The notes beneath the pieces are model-generated. The model was not told the origin of the DNA. It made no database searches and worked only from the letters and a program-made list of their open reading frames with translations. From Thermoguttaceae bacterium (GTDB taxonomy: Bacteria > Planctomycetota > Planctomycetia > Pirellulales > Thermoguttaceae), in NCBI GenBank assembly GCA_028695965.1, contig JAQVHZ010000006.1, forward strand, positions 19,020-83,019: a stretch of DNA of 64,000 nt. Reading direction: 5' to 3'. Position numbers and translations under genes: made by a program. Below, one piece after another: positions 9,172-17,515 of the stretch (the stretch's first letter is position 1; each line of letters begins with the position of its first letter).

Positions 9172-9768
9172 ATGGGTATGGAGTATTGGATCCTAACCTC
9201 TCTGACGGCTGTCGGCACGATTGCGTTCTGGCATCGGATGAAGATTTGGAGCGTCATGATCGTCGCATTTAACGTCTTGTTTGCGTCGCTCTTTGCAATG
9301 GGCACGTTCTATATGCTCGCGAACATCCTGGACGGAGTCATGCCTGTAATGGCGTACTACAACGACTTCATTGCGTTCACTGTCGTCTTTGTCGTCGTGC
9401 TGGCGCTCTTGATGGTAATCACGAAAATGATCTCGAAAGTCGATTTGTTTTTCACGCCCAAGGCAAATTCGATCGCAAGATGGTTTATTTCCCTGGTTCT
9501 TATTCTTGGATTCGCGGGCGTAACGACGTTCGTCTGCTACGAAATCATGCCGACAAAGCCAAAACCGAGCAAGAAAATAGCGACCATGGCCGTCATCGAT
9601 TATTTGTCGGCTGGTTCGCTTTCTCCGTTGATTGGCGATTCGCGCTGGAATTCGGACAAGTTTGTTCAAGAGCAACAAATACGCGACGCCGGCGTCTACA
9701 CGCAGACGGTCGCCGAAGGGCACTCCGGATGGAAATTTCCCGGCGATTCGTCGCCGAACGCGCAGTAG
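9172..9768 (+). CDS. Hypothetical four-helix membrane protein (CvpA-like?)
   Basis: 198 residues. About four hydrophobic helices occupy 1-130 (WILTSLTAVGTIAFW, VMIVAFNVLFASLFAMGTF, FIAFTVVFVVVLALLMVIT, WFISLVLILGFAGVTTFV), followed by a ~65-residue polar tail. The helix spacing loosely recalls CvpA-family proteins but I see no decisive motif. I place the start at ATG 9172, with TAGGTGA 5-10 bases upstream, rather than a TTG at 9130. It follows the degenerate PilB gene by 42 bases and precedes another membrane protein by 91 bases, suggesting one transcription unit. Confidence 0.7.
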   Translation: MGMEYWILTSLTAVGTIAFWHRMKIWSVMIVAFNVLFASLFAMGTFYMLANILDGVMPVMAYYNDFIAFTVVFVVVLALLMVITKMISKVDLFFTPKANSIARWFISLVLILGFAGVTTFVCYEIMPTKPKPSKKIATMAVIDYLSAGSLSPLIGDSRWNSDKFVQEQQIRDAGVYTQTVAEGHSGWKFPGDSSPNAQ

Positions 9769-9859
9769 AACCCGAGGAACGCTGGATACAGATAGCAAAC
9801 GAACGTCCGTCGCGTCAGGTTGGTCGGGCGTTCGAAAGAAATATCAAGAGGCATAGATA

Positions 9860-10711
9860 ATGGCAAAAAAAGAAGCTCCGCAGAAGATGAGCGGGTCTTT
9901 GTTTGATTCTTCTTGGACCGCTGAGGCTTACTCGCAAGTCGGCGCGGACGAACAAGCTGTGAAGCGCCTTTCTATTTGGGCGATCGTCGCCGTTGTGATC
10001 GGCGTTCTTTCTCTCATGGCTTTTATGCACATTGCGTTCTCCATTTTTTCCATTATCGCGGGGCTCTTTGCCGTCCTTGCGTTCATTGCTATCGGCAAAT
10101 CAGGCGGAGAAATTTCCGGACGCAGTTTTGCGTGCATTGCGCTCGCGCTGTCGCTTATTACCTTCATTGGAGGCTCGCTTCGCCGCGACGTTTATCGCAT
10201 GGAATTTGAACGCCAAGCGGCAGAATTCTGCGACGTGTGGTTTGAAGCCGCCAAAAAAGGAGACGTCTGCCAGCTGCGTCAAATGACTAATCCGCACTGG
10301 AACCGCGCTACGATCCTGACGCCGCAAGACGAAGTCAATTATTTCGTTCGCGATATGGCGGGCGACGAAGAGCCGCACCACGGGGCGCACAGCTTCCTTG
10401 CGAATCCTACGCTGTTGACGCTTCACGCTCTCGGCGACCGCGCTCGCCATTCATACTACGCCACTACCGCGACGCTGCTGACCGCAAACACGGAGAGTAC
10501 CGAACGCGTTTACGCCGTTACGCGCGAGCCCGACCCGAACGATCCGGAGTCGAAGAAGCAGACGTTCTTTATCAGACTCGTGTGCAATCGTGTCAGCGCC
10601 GAAACGGAAGAAGGCGAAAAACTTGTCGGATGGTCGACGATCGTGTCCGACTTGGCGCCTATGAAATTAGACGAAAACGGACGCCCAACTTGGGAATCGC
10701 AAAATCGCTGA
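9860..10711 (+). CDS. Hypothetical membrane protein with DUF4190-like N-terminal hairpin
   Basis: 283 residues. A hydrophilic N-terminus of ~35 residues is followed by two or three close hydrophobic helices (about 37-65, 68-82, 90-108) with the layout IWAIVAVVIGVLSL...IAIGKSGGEISGRSFACIALALSL, which resembles the DUF4190-type membrane domain common in Planctomycetota. The remaining ~170 residues are soluble with no recognised enzyme motif. It is last in the run starting at pilT, so a role with the pilus-type machinery is possible but unproven. ATG start; the nearest purine stretch is AAGAGGCATAG. Confidence 0.68.
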   Translation: MAKKEAPQKMSGSLFDSSWTAEAYSQVGADEQAVKRLSIWAIVAVVIGVLSLMAFMHIAFSIFSIIAGLFAVLAFIAIGKSGGEISGRSFACIALALSLITFIGGSLRRDVYRMEFERQAAEFCDVWFEAAKKGDVCQLRQMTNPHWNRATILTPQDEVNYFVRDMAGDEEPHHGAHSFLANPTLLTLHALGDRARHSYYATTATLLTANTESTERVYAVTREPDPNDPESKKQTFFIRLVCNRVSAETEEGEKLVGWSTIVSDLAPMKLDENGRPTWESQNR

Positions 10712-10756
10712 GCGTTCGTTCAAGTCTGACTGCCGACTGCTTCCAATAATATACTT

Positions 10757-13084
10757 ATGTTCAATTATCGCGACGTTTTAGATACCGACGGGCTTATTGC
10801 GCGAGGTCGGCCGCATTATGAACGTCGCGACGCGCAGCTGGCGATGGCGGCAGAAGTAACAGCCGCTATTCGCGACAAACGGCTCCTGACGATCGAAGCG
10901 GGAACAGGCGTCGGGAAGAGCTTCGCCTACCTTGTGCCCGCTATCTTATACGCCGTCGCCGACCAAGTCCGCGACTTCTCGATAGAAAGAGGCGATCTTG
11001 ACGTTCTCGACGAGCCCCCTGAGAATCGCGCGGAGCGAGCCGTCTTAGAGGACGGAACAATTCTGGAGTCGAACGTCGACGAGGCGCCGCGCCGCGTTCT
11101 GTCGTCCTTGTTTGGCTCGACGGACGCCGACCCTGACGGCTTGCGCCGCGTTGTCGTCTCGACGCACACGATCAGCTTGCAAGAGCAGCTTTTCGAAAAG
11201 GACATACCTTTTCTCAATTCGATCTTACCCTTTGAGTTCACCGCCGCGCTGGCAAAAGGACGCTCCAATTATCTCTGCTTGAGGCGGTTCGCTTATGCAA
11301 AAAAGAGCGCCGCGACCGAGAACCGGCTCTTCGAAACGGAGGAGCAGCAAGAACTCGTCCGAATCGAAGAATGGGTAAAAAAAACGCGCGACGGGTCCAA
11401 GTCGGAACTGACGCTGAATCCGTCTTTTGGCGTCTGGGACGAGATCTGTTGCGAACAGGGGAATTGTCTCTATAGAGCGTGTCCGCACTACGACAGGTGT
11501 TTCTACTATAAAGCACGTCGTCGGCTGGAATCCGCGCAGATTATCGTCGTTAATCACGCCCTGTTGTTCAGCGATCTGGCGCTGCGGCAGGGCGGATTCG
11601 GAATCTTGCCAAATTACGACGTCTTGATCTTTGACGAAGCGCACACGATGGAGCAGGTCGCCGCCGATCATATGGGCTCTCAGCTGACCTATTTGGCCGT
11701 CGACCGGCTGCTCGTGAGGCTCTATAACGAACGAAACAATCGCGGGCTCTTAGTCGAAGAAGCCAGTAAAGTTTTTTCCAGCGACGAACGCAAGTCATTT
11801 GACGATGCAAAAAAACTCGTCGACGACTGCCGCGGCCGCGCGGGCGTCTTTTTCGAAGAACTCAACGACTGGCTTGAAGATCGGCCCGGCTCGACAGGAC
11901 GCGTGCTCGATAAAAACATTATTAGAAACACGTTAAGCGAAGGGTTGACGCATCTTAGCGTCCAGCTTCGCAGGTGCGCCGACTTCATCGAAGATCCGGG
12001 AAGAAGACAGGAGTATATTTCGGCGCGATCAAAGATCGAGGGGTTTGTTGACGCCGTCGACAATTGGATTGAACAGCGTGAGGAAGGGTTCGTCTACTGG
12101 CTGGAGCGAACGGTCTGGAGAGGCAAGCCGAGAATCGCTATGTGTTCGGCTCCCGTCGACGTCGCGCCGATTCTGCGCGCTAAGCTCTTTAATGTGATTC
12201 CGACTGTCGTCGCAACGAGCGCGACTCTTTCGACGTTGACCCAGCGCCCGAAAAACAGCGCCGGACTGCGAAAAGACGCCGTTCAGGAGTCGGCAGAAGC
12301 CGACAAGATTGAGCTCGACGCGATCGCCGCGGAACCGGACGAGGAATCGGCGGAGACGAAAAAAGCCTTTGAGTTTTTCCGAGGACGCGTCGGTCTTACT
12401 GGCTCGCGAGCCAGGGCGTTGGGAAGCCCCTTCGACTTTTACAACCAGATGACGCTCGTCCTTGCTCGAGGGCTGGAACTCAACGAACACGAATTGCGCG
12501 CGCGTTCCCGAAACGGCTCCCAACGCGCCAATTACAACGAGCGCCGGCTCTTCGCCGCGCTGCAGGACTATATCGAAGAGACTCAAGGCGGCGCGTTCGT
12601 CCTCTTTACGAACGCGGCTCAAATGAAACGCGCCAGCGAAGCGCTCGCGCCCTGGTTCGCTGAAAAGAACTATCCGTATTTTTCCCAATCGGAGGGGACG
12701 CCGCGGCAGCGCATGGTCCAAAAGTTCAAAGAGAGCTCGAACAGCGTCCTCTTTGGCGTCGACAGCTTCTGGCAAGGCGTCGACGTGCCCGGCGCCGCGC
12801 TGCGCAACGTGATTATTGTGAAACTGCCCTTTTTGTCGCCGGGTCAGCCGCTAATCGAGGCGCGGCAGGAACTGATTAAGGAGCGAGGAGGCAGCCCTTT
12901 CAGGGACTATCTCCTGCCGACCGCTATTTTGAAATTCAAGCAGGGCGTCGGGCGCTTGATTCGTACGAAAAACGACAGCGGACAAGTCGTCGTTCTCGAC
13001 GAGCGCGTCCATACGAAATCGTACGGGCGCGATTTCTTGCGCGCCTTGCCCGACTGCAAATTACGCGTCGACATATTTGAGTGA
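10757..13084 (+). CDS. dinG: DinG/XPD-family ATP-dependent DNA helicase with iron-sulfur cluster
   Basis: 775 residues of a superfamily 2 helicase, 5'-3' polarity in the family, acting on R-loops and damaged or structured DNA. Motif I is EAGTGVGKSFAYL, motif II is FDEAHTME, and the four-Cys 4Fe-4S domain lies between them (CCEQGNC, RACPHYDRC). Motif Ia VVSTHTISLQEQL, motif III VVATSATLS, motif V FGVDSFWQGVDVPG and motif VI KFKQGVGRLIRT are present. An acidic insert (about 505-545) separates motif III from the rest of helicase domain 2. No 3'-5' exonuclease domain is fused at the N-terminus, unlike the Bacillus-type protein. It lies 46 bases after the membrane gene and 68 before miaB, all on one strand. 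Confidence 0.92.
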   Translation: MFNYRDVLDTDGLIARGRPHYERRDAQLAMAAEVTAAIRDKRLLTIEAGTGVGKSFAYLVPAILYAVADQVRDFSIERGDLDVLDEPPENRAERAVLEDGTILESNVDEAPRRVLSSLFGSTDADPDGLRRVVVSTHTISLQEQLFEKDIPFLNSILPFEFTAALAKGRSNYLCLRRFAYAKKSAATENRLFETEEQQELVRIEEWVKKTRDGSKSELTLNPSFGVWDEICCEQGNCLYRACPHYDRCFYYKARRRLESAQIIVVNHALLFSDLALRQGGFGILPNYDVLIFDEAHTMEQVAADHMGSQLTYLAVDRLLVRLYNERNNRGLLVEEASKVFSSDERKSFDDAKKLVDDCRGRAGVFFEELNDWLEDRPGSTGRVLDKNIIRNTLSEGLTHLSVQLRRCADFIEDPGRRQEYISARSKIEGFVDAVDNWIEQREEGFVYWLERTVWRGKPRIAMCSAPVDVAPILRAKLFNVIPTVVATSATLSTLTQRPKNSAGLRKDAVQESAEADKIELDAIAAEPDEESAETKKAFEFFRGRVGLTGSRARALGSPFDFYNQMTLVLARGLELNEHELRARSRNGSQRANYNERRLFAALQDYIEETQGGAFVLFTNAAQMKRASEALAPWFAEKNYPYFSQSEGTPRQRMVQKFKESSNSVLFGVDSFWQGVDVPGAALRNVIIVKLPFLSPGQPLIEARQELIKERGGSPFRDYLLPTAILKFKQGVGRLIRTKNDSGQVVVLDERVHTKSYGRDFLRALPDCKLRVDIFE

Positions 13085-13152
13085 GACCAGAGTTAGACTG
13101 ATCGCCGCGACGCCGGTTGAAGCCTAAACAACATGAAACGCACAAATAAAAA

Positions 13153-14610
13153 ATGAACTTCTACATTGAAACAGTCGGTTGTCAAATGAACGTCTTGGAT
13201 TCCGAGTTAGCGGCGGCTGAATTGCTCTCGGTTGGATGGACGCGCGCCGACGAGCGAAAAGACGCGAATTTGATCCTGTTCAACACCTGCAGCGTGCGCG
13301 AACACGCCGAGGAAAAAGTCTACAGCGCCTTGGGAAGGCTCAAACACTGGAAGACGCAAAAGCCCGGCTCAATCATCGCCGTCATGGGATGCATGGCGCA
13401 AAGAGAGCAGACGACGATTTTCAAGCGGGCGCCTCATGTCGACGTCGTCTGCGGACCTGGACAAATCGACCAGCTCGCGTCCCTTATCGGCGCTGCCGCC
13501 GCGACTGGCGAGCAGCAAATTGCCGTTGGCGTGAACCGATTCGAGAATAGGGCCAATCCTCACGTCGTGCGCGACTCGTTCCGACTCTACGACCCTAAGC
13601 GCTTGAAAGAAACGCGCCCGCGCGTCTTCCAAGCGATGGTTCGGATCATGTTCGGATGCAATAAGTTCTGCTCCTACTGCATCGTGCCGAGCGTGCGAGG
13701 GCCCGAGCAGTCGCGGCCGCCGAAAGATATTTTGAACGAAATCAAAAGGTTGGCGGACCAAGACGTCGTCGAAGTCGTCCTCTTAGGGCAGACGGTCAAC
13801 AGCTACCGGTACGTCGAAGGAGAGAAGACGACCCGATTGTCCGACCTGCTCGTCGAAATCGATAAGATTCCCGGCATTAGGCGCGTGCGGTTTGTCAGTT
13901 CTTATCCGACCGACATGACCGACGAGCTCCTTCAAGCCGTCCGCGACCTGCCGTCGTCGACGCCTTTCCTGCACGTGCCCGCTCAGCATGGCGCCAATTC
14001 GATGCTGAAGAGGATGAGACGCCACTATACGGTCGAAGAATATAAAGAACTGGTCGATCGAATTTACGCGACCATCCCGGGCGCGACGATCACGAGCGAC
14101 TTTATCGTCGGCTTCTGCGGGGAGACCGAAGAAGAATTTCAACAAACGGTCGACCTAGTCCGTTACGCGAAATTCAAAAACAGTTTTATCTTTAAGTATT
14201 CCGAACGGCCCGGCAACGAAGCTGCGCGGATGATGAAAGACGATATACCGGAAGAAGTCAAAAAACAAAGAAATAACGAACTTCTCGCCGTCCAGAACGA
14301 AATCAGCTTGGAGGGGAGCAGGTCGTTTATCGGCAAGACGGTAGAAATTCTCGTCGAAGGGCCGAGCAAGCGCGAGACAAAAAGCGCCGCCGCAGAGGAC
14401 GCGCTCTACGAAGAAACCGCGTCCGTCGAGGAGACGCTCGCTGGTTCCGCCCCTTCTGCGTTCGGGCAAGACGACGTTCAGATGACTGGAAGAACAGCGT
14501 GCGATCGAATCGTCGTCTTTGACGGAACAAGAGATCTTGCGGGCGGTTTTCACAAGATAAAAATTACCGACGCTGCTCCCTTCACGCTCGTCGGCGAATT
14601 TGTGGAATGA
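13153..14610 (+). CDS. miaB: tRNA (N6-isopentenyl adenosine-A37-C2) methylthiotransferase
   Basis: MiaB is a radical-SAM enzyme that adds the 2-methylthio group to i6A37 in tRNAs reading UNN codons. The N-terminal UPF0004 domain starts MNFYIETVGCQMNVLDSE with the auxiliary-cluster cysteines (Cys10, the Cys of FNTCSVREH, and VMGCMAQR). The radical-SAM motif is FGCNKFCSYCIVP (CxxxCxxC), followed by RGPEQSRP and LLGQTVNSY. The C-terminal TRAM domain is split by a ~45-residue low-complexity insert (KSAAAEDALYEE... to about DDVQMTGRT) before DRIVVFDG. Length 485 against ~440-470 usual reflects that insert. A strong terminator follows. Confidence 0.94.
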   Translation: MNFYIETVGCQMNVLDSELAAAELLSVGWTRADERKDANLILFNTCSVREHAEEKVYSALGRLKHWKTQKPGSIIAVMGCMAQREQTTIFKRAPHVDVVCGPGQIDQLASLIGAAAATGEQQIAVGVNRFENRANPHVVRDSFRLYDPKRLKETRPRVFQAMVRIMFGCNKFCSYCIVPSVRGPEQSRPPKDILNEIKRLADQDVVEVVLLGQTVNSYRYVEGEKTTRLSDLLVEIDKIPGIRRVRFVSSYPTDMTDELLQAVRDLPSSTPFLHVPAQHGANSMLKRMRRHYTVEEYKELVDRIYATIPGATITSDFIVGFCGETEEEFQQTVDLVRYAKFKNSFIFKYSERPGNEAARMMKDDIPEEVKKQRNNELLAVQNEISLEGSRSFIGKTVEILVEGPSKRETKSAAAEDALYEETASVEETLAGSAPSAFGQDDVQMTGRTACDRIVVFDGTRDLAGGFHKIKITDAAPFTLVGEFVE

Positions 14611-14643
14611 GCCGAAGTCGGAGCCGGTAGATTCCGCACAGAG

Positions 14644-14682
14644 CCGAACGACGCAGCTTCTGCGACGCCGTTCGGTTTTTTT
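14644..14682 (+). terminator. Rho-independent terminator after miaB
   Basis: CCGAACG (14644-14650) pairs with CGTTCGG (14669-14675), with an inner GCAG/CTGC stem and seven T residues after it. Confidence 0.9.
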
Positions 14683-14785
14683 ATCGTTCCAGAGAATGCT
14701 TTGCGGCGAGTAACGATAGAGCAAGAAAAGAAAAAACGGAGAGGCCGAAACCTCCCCGCTTTTCCAAGGAAACAAAATGAAACAG

Positions 14786-14860
14786 TGGGCGCGCATGGAC
14801 TCGAACCATGGACCTCAGCCTTATCAGGGCTGCGCTCTAACCAAACTGAGCTACGCGCCC
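14786..14860 (-). tRNA. tRNA-Ile (anticodon GAT)
   Basis: The minus strand reads GGGCGCG for the acceptor 5' arm, a D-arm TAGCTCAGTTTGGTTAGAGC, an anticodon stem CAGCC/GGCTG around loop CTGATAA, the T-loop TTCGAGT and the acceptor 3' arm CGCGCCC plus discriminator A. The anticodon GAT decodes AUC/AUU. CCA is not encoded. It lies between convergent miaB and the PFP gene. Confidence 0.97.
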
Positions 14861-14891
14861 GCCGAGCTGTTTTAGCCCCACCACCCGCGCC

Positions 14892-14919
14892 ATTCTAATC
14901 CGGCGCTGAAAAAGCGCAA
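14892..14919 (-). promoter_or_regulatory. Predicted promoter of tRNA-Ile
   Basis: On the minus strand TTGCGC, 16-bp spacer, TAGAAT, ending 32 bases before the mature 5' end. It abuts the terminator of the upstream PFP gene. Confidence 0.6.
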
Positions 14920-14960
14920 GGGGCGTTGAGGAAATTTTTCTTGATTTCCTCAACGCCCCT
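14919..14960 (-). terminator. Long hairpin terminator of the PFP gene
   Basis: A 17-bp perfect inverted repeat (AGGGGCGTTGAGGAAAT and its complement) with an 8-base loop lies 34 bases after the stop of the PFP gene. A T-rich stretch (GCGCTTTTT) follows on the minus strand. Confidence 0.8.
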
Positions 14961-14994
14961 ATGCCTTTAGACGCGAACTAACGAGCCGCTGAAA

Positions 14995-16362
14995 TTACTT
15001 CCACGCTTCGAGGTAGCGCGCGAGCTGGTGCATATCGCTGCCGACCTTGATCGGGCGCTGATAAGCGCGAAGTTTATCCATGTTGATGAGATCTTCGAAC
15101 TTCGGATAGGAAAGGCCCATCGGCTCGGGACCGCTGTTGACGGAGATCATAACGCCGTTCATACCCTTTTCGCAAAGCGCGCGGTAGCAACCGACGCCGA
15201 TTTGGCTTCCAACGCAGACGTCGAAAGCGGTCGGGGTATTGCAGCGGATTTCGTAACCGAATTGAAGCCCGTTGAACTTTTGGCTCTTGCCGGTGCGGCG
15301 CTTGTACTCTTCGCTCATCAAGCGGCCCAAGCGCGAGGAGTACTTGAGCTGCGAGACCGGGAAGTGCCCGAAAGCGTCCGGCTTGAGGGAGACGTATTCG
15401 TCGTGAGAGACGCATTTTTCGATCTCGGACAACGGGAGGTATTCCGCAACGCCTTCAGAAATGACGGCGACGAACCCTTTTTTGCCTTCGCGTTGGCGCG
15501 CTTCAAAAACGTCGACCATGTGGTTGACGATGTGCGACACGTCGACAATCTCGCGCATGACCGGCTTGCCGTCGGCGCCAAGGACCTCTTTGCCCGTCTC
15601 GGGGTCGATCGTAATTTCGGTCGTCTTCCAGGATTCGTCGATATCTTCGAGCCCGACGACGGCGCTCGCCTCGCCGGCGATCGCGGCGCCGTAAGCGAGC
15701 CACGCGGCGGCGCGGCCCATCAATTGGCAGACGAACCCCGCGCCCGCGGCTTGGCTGTCGGCGAGAAGGTTGCGCAGTTGTTTCGCCAGCATTTCAACGG
15801 CGGTGAAATATCCGAACGTGAACGGAATGCCTTCATAGTCGTTGTCGATCGTTTTCGGCAGGTGGACGACCTTGATGCGTTTGGCGTCCGCAGGTTTGCG
15901 GTCCATATACAGCTTGAATTTCGCGGCGGTGGTCAGCGTGTCGTCGCCGCCGATCGAAACGAGCGCGTCGACGCCGAGCGAGCAGAGCGCTTGGTAGACG
16001 GTTTCCAGCGCGGCGAGCTTTTCGGCGTCGTCAAGGTCGGCGGGCGTCTTGAGCGCCTTGCCCGGGTTAGCTCGAGCGGTGCCGATGCAGATCCCTTGTT
16101 GCGTGCGCAGACCGTCGAAGACGAACTTGTCCAGACGAATGTACGCTTCGCCTTCTTTCAGGACGTCGCCGTCTTTGTAAGCCATCAGATGCGTATAGCC
16201 GTTCAACATACCGTAGACTTCAATACCGGCGCGCGCAAAGCACTGCGCGGCGCTGCCAATGACCGCGTTCGCCGCCGGAGCGGGACCGCCGGAGAAAAGG
16301 ATAGCGACTTTTTTGACGTCGGCGTTCGGTTTGGAAGGACTGTTTAATGACGACATATACAA
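14995..16362 (-). CDS. pfp: 6-phosphofructokinase, pyrophosphate-type (diphosphate--fructose-6-phosphate 1-phosphotransferase)
   Basis: This glycolytic enzyme phosphorylates fructose 6-phosphate at C1 using pyrophosphate; the reaction is reversible. Length is 455. Motifs: VAILFSGGPAPAANAVI near residue 20, IGGDDTLTTAA (the second Asp of GGDD, where ATP-dependent enzymes have Gly, is the known marker of PPi use), and LPKTIDNDYEGIPFTFGY with the catalytic Asp and the PKT(I/L)DND motif whose Lys also favours PPi. QLMGRAAAWLA supplies the Met-Gly-Arg substrate loop. Shine-Dalgarno AGAAGG lies 6 bases before ATG 16362 and a TTGAAA/TAGAAT promoter lies further upstream. Its use would save ATP in an anaerobic or fermentative host. 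Confidence 0.92.
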   Translation of the reverse strand: MYMSSLNSPSKPNADVKKVAILFSGGPAPAANAVIGSAAQCFARAGIEVYGMLNGYTHLMAYKDGDVLKEGEAYIRLDKFVFDGLRTQQGICIGTARANPGKALKTPADLDDAEKLAALETVYQALCSLGVDALVSIGGDDTLTTAAKFKLYMDRKPADAKRIKVVHLPKTIDNDYEGIPFTFGYFTAVEMLAKQLRNLLADSQAAGAGFVCQLMGRAAAWLAYGAAIAGEASAVVGLEDIDESWKTTEITIDPETGKEVLGADGKPVMREIVDVSHIVNHMVDVFEARQREGKKGFVAVISEGVAEYLPLSEIEKCVSHDEYVSLKPDAFGHFPVSQLKYSSRLGRLMSEEYKRRTGKSQKFNGLQFGYEIRCNTPTAFDVCVGSQIGVGCYRALCEKGMNGVMISVNSGPEPMGLSYPKFEDLINMDKLRAYQRPIKVGSDMHQLARYLEAWK

Positions 16363-16477
16363 CCTTCTTTCATAAAATGTGAGGGTGTGTGAAGACGCGC
16401 CGAGCGCGTCGTAAAATTCTGTTCGAACGCGCGGGGAGGCGGCGGAAGAAACCGACGGCGCCCTGCGCGTTATTGAT

Positions 16478-16505
16478 ATTCTAGTAGATTCCGAAATTTT
16501 TTCAA
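16478..16505 (-). promoter_or_regulatory. Predicted promoter of the PFP gene
   Basis: Minus strand TTGAAA, 16-bp spacer, TAGAAT, about 115 bases upstream of the ATG. One of the best matches in the window. Confidence 0.7.
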
Positions 16506-17515
16506 TCGGGCGTCAACGAACAAAAACGAAGCGTTCTGCCGACTCGCAATCATTTGATTCAAGAAGAGCCGTTTTTGAACCTTGCGCATCCTGCCGACGA
16601 TCGAGAACCTCCCTTAAAGTCATAACAATTTCCCCAAATTTCATTCAGCCGTTTTTTTGACGGGAACAAATCAAGGCGGAGCTCGTCAAACAATTCGCAT
16701 AGTGTTCTCGAAACTTCGGGCAAGGTTACGATCGATAAAATCGGCGCCTCCTGCAGCAAGGGAATAATGGTATGATATAGTTAAACAGCGCAATTTTGGT
16801 AAAAAAGCGCGCTGACAGACGATATGCTGATTTTGGGGCGTTTAAGGCGGCAAAAACCGGATTTCCAAAAAAAACTGCGCGACCCGCGTAAATTGTTTGG
16901 CTTGAGCAAAAAACCCAAACGTCTACCTCCGGTCGACTGGAAAAATTAGAATATCCTTGTCAACTAACAAGCAAAAGCAAAGACGTCTGAAAAAAATAAA
17001 AATTTTTGTGGTAATTTTAGTCAATTTGTATTAAACTAGATGAAAATACGTCTCTATAGGCGGAGTATGCGCCTTTATGAGTCGAAGCGCGCGTCAAAAC
17101 CCCGGTTTTGACTGGCGGCGAACGTCGTCGACACGTTTCAACAACAGCGCAAACCCAGTTTTACTGACAAACGGCGCTTAAGTTTTGTTAGAAAAGCCGC
17201 GAAACGCGTCTTTTTGACGGACGAACCAGAAACGCGCAAGCGCAGGTCGGAAACAGAGCGGGGCGCCGCTCCGAGCAATTATTTTCCGGCGTTCCGAGCA
17301 ATTTGGACGTTGGAGATAGACGACCGCGCAAGCCGCCGCGCTTTTTCGTTTGACAAATTTGACAACATCATAGACACGACACGTCGGCTAAGCCGACAAA
17401 AGAAAGAGACTCGCGATAGCGTCGTCTGCGGCGCTTGCGTTCGAGTAACACGAAAGTTGGATCCGCTTTCGCTCGCGCGCCGCGTTCGGTAAATATAAAC
17501 GAAGGAATGAAAACT
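16506..17515. other. 1-kb non-coding leader upstream of the giant surface-protein gene
   Basis: No convincing gene. The stretch is AT-rich between about 16,960 and 17,060, with a weak promoter-like TTGTGG-17-TATTAA near 17,005-17,033. Short open frames at 16559-16759 (minus) and 17214-17492 (plus) lack Shine-Dalgarno sites and family motifs. It may hold regulation or a long untranslated leader for the 15.8-kb gene. Confidence 0.5.

Noticed and set aside
15028..16347. Plus-strand open frame of 439 codons
   Set aside because: It is antisense to the well-supported PPi-PFK gene and has no motif.
16559..16759. 66-codon minus-strand frame in the leader of the giant gene
   Set aside because: Protein-like in places (LFDELRLDLFPSKKRLNEIW) but no Shine-Dalgarno, no motif, and it lies between clear promoters.
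17214..17492. 92-codon plus-strand frame before the giant gene
   Set aside because: Basic, Arg-rich translation without start signal; overlaps the leader and the giant gene start region.
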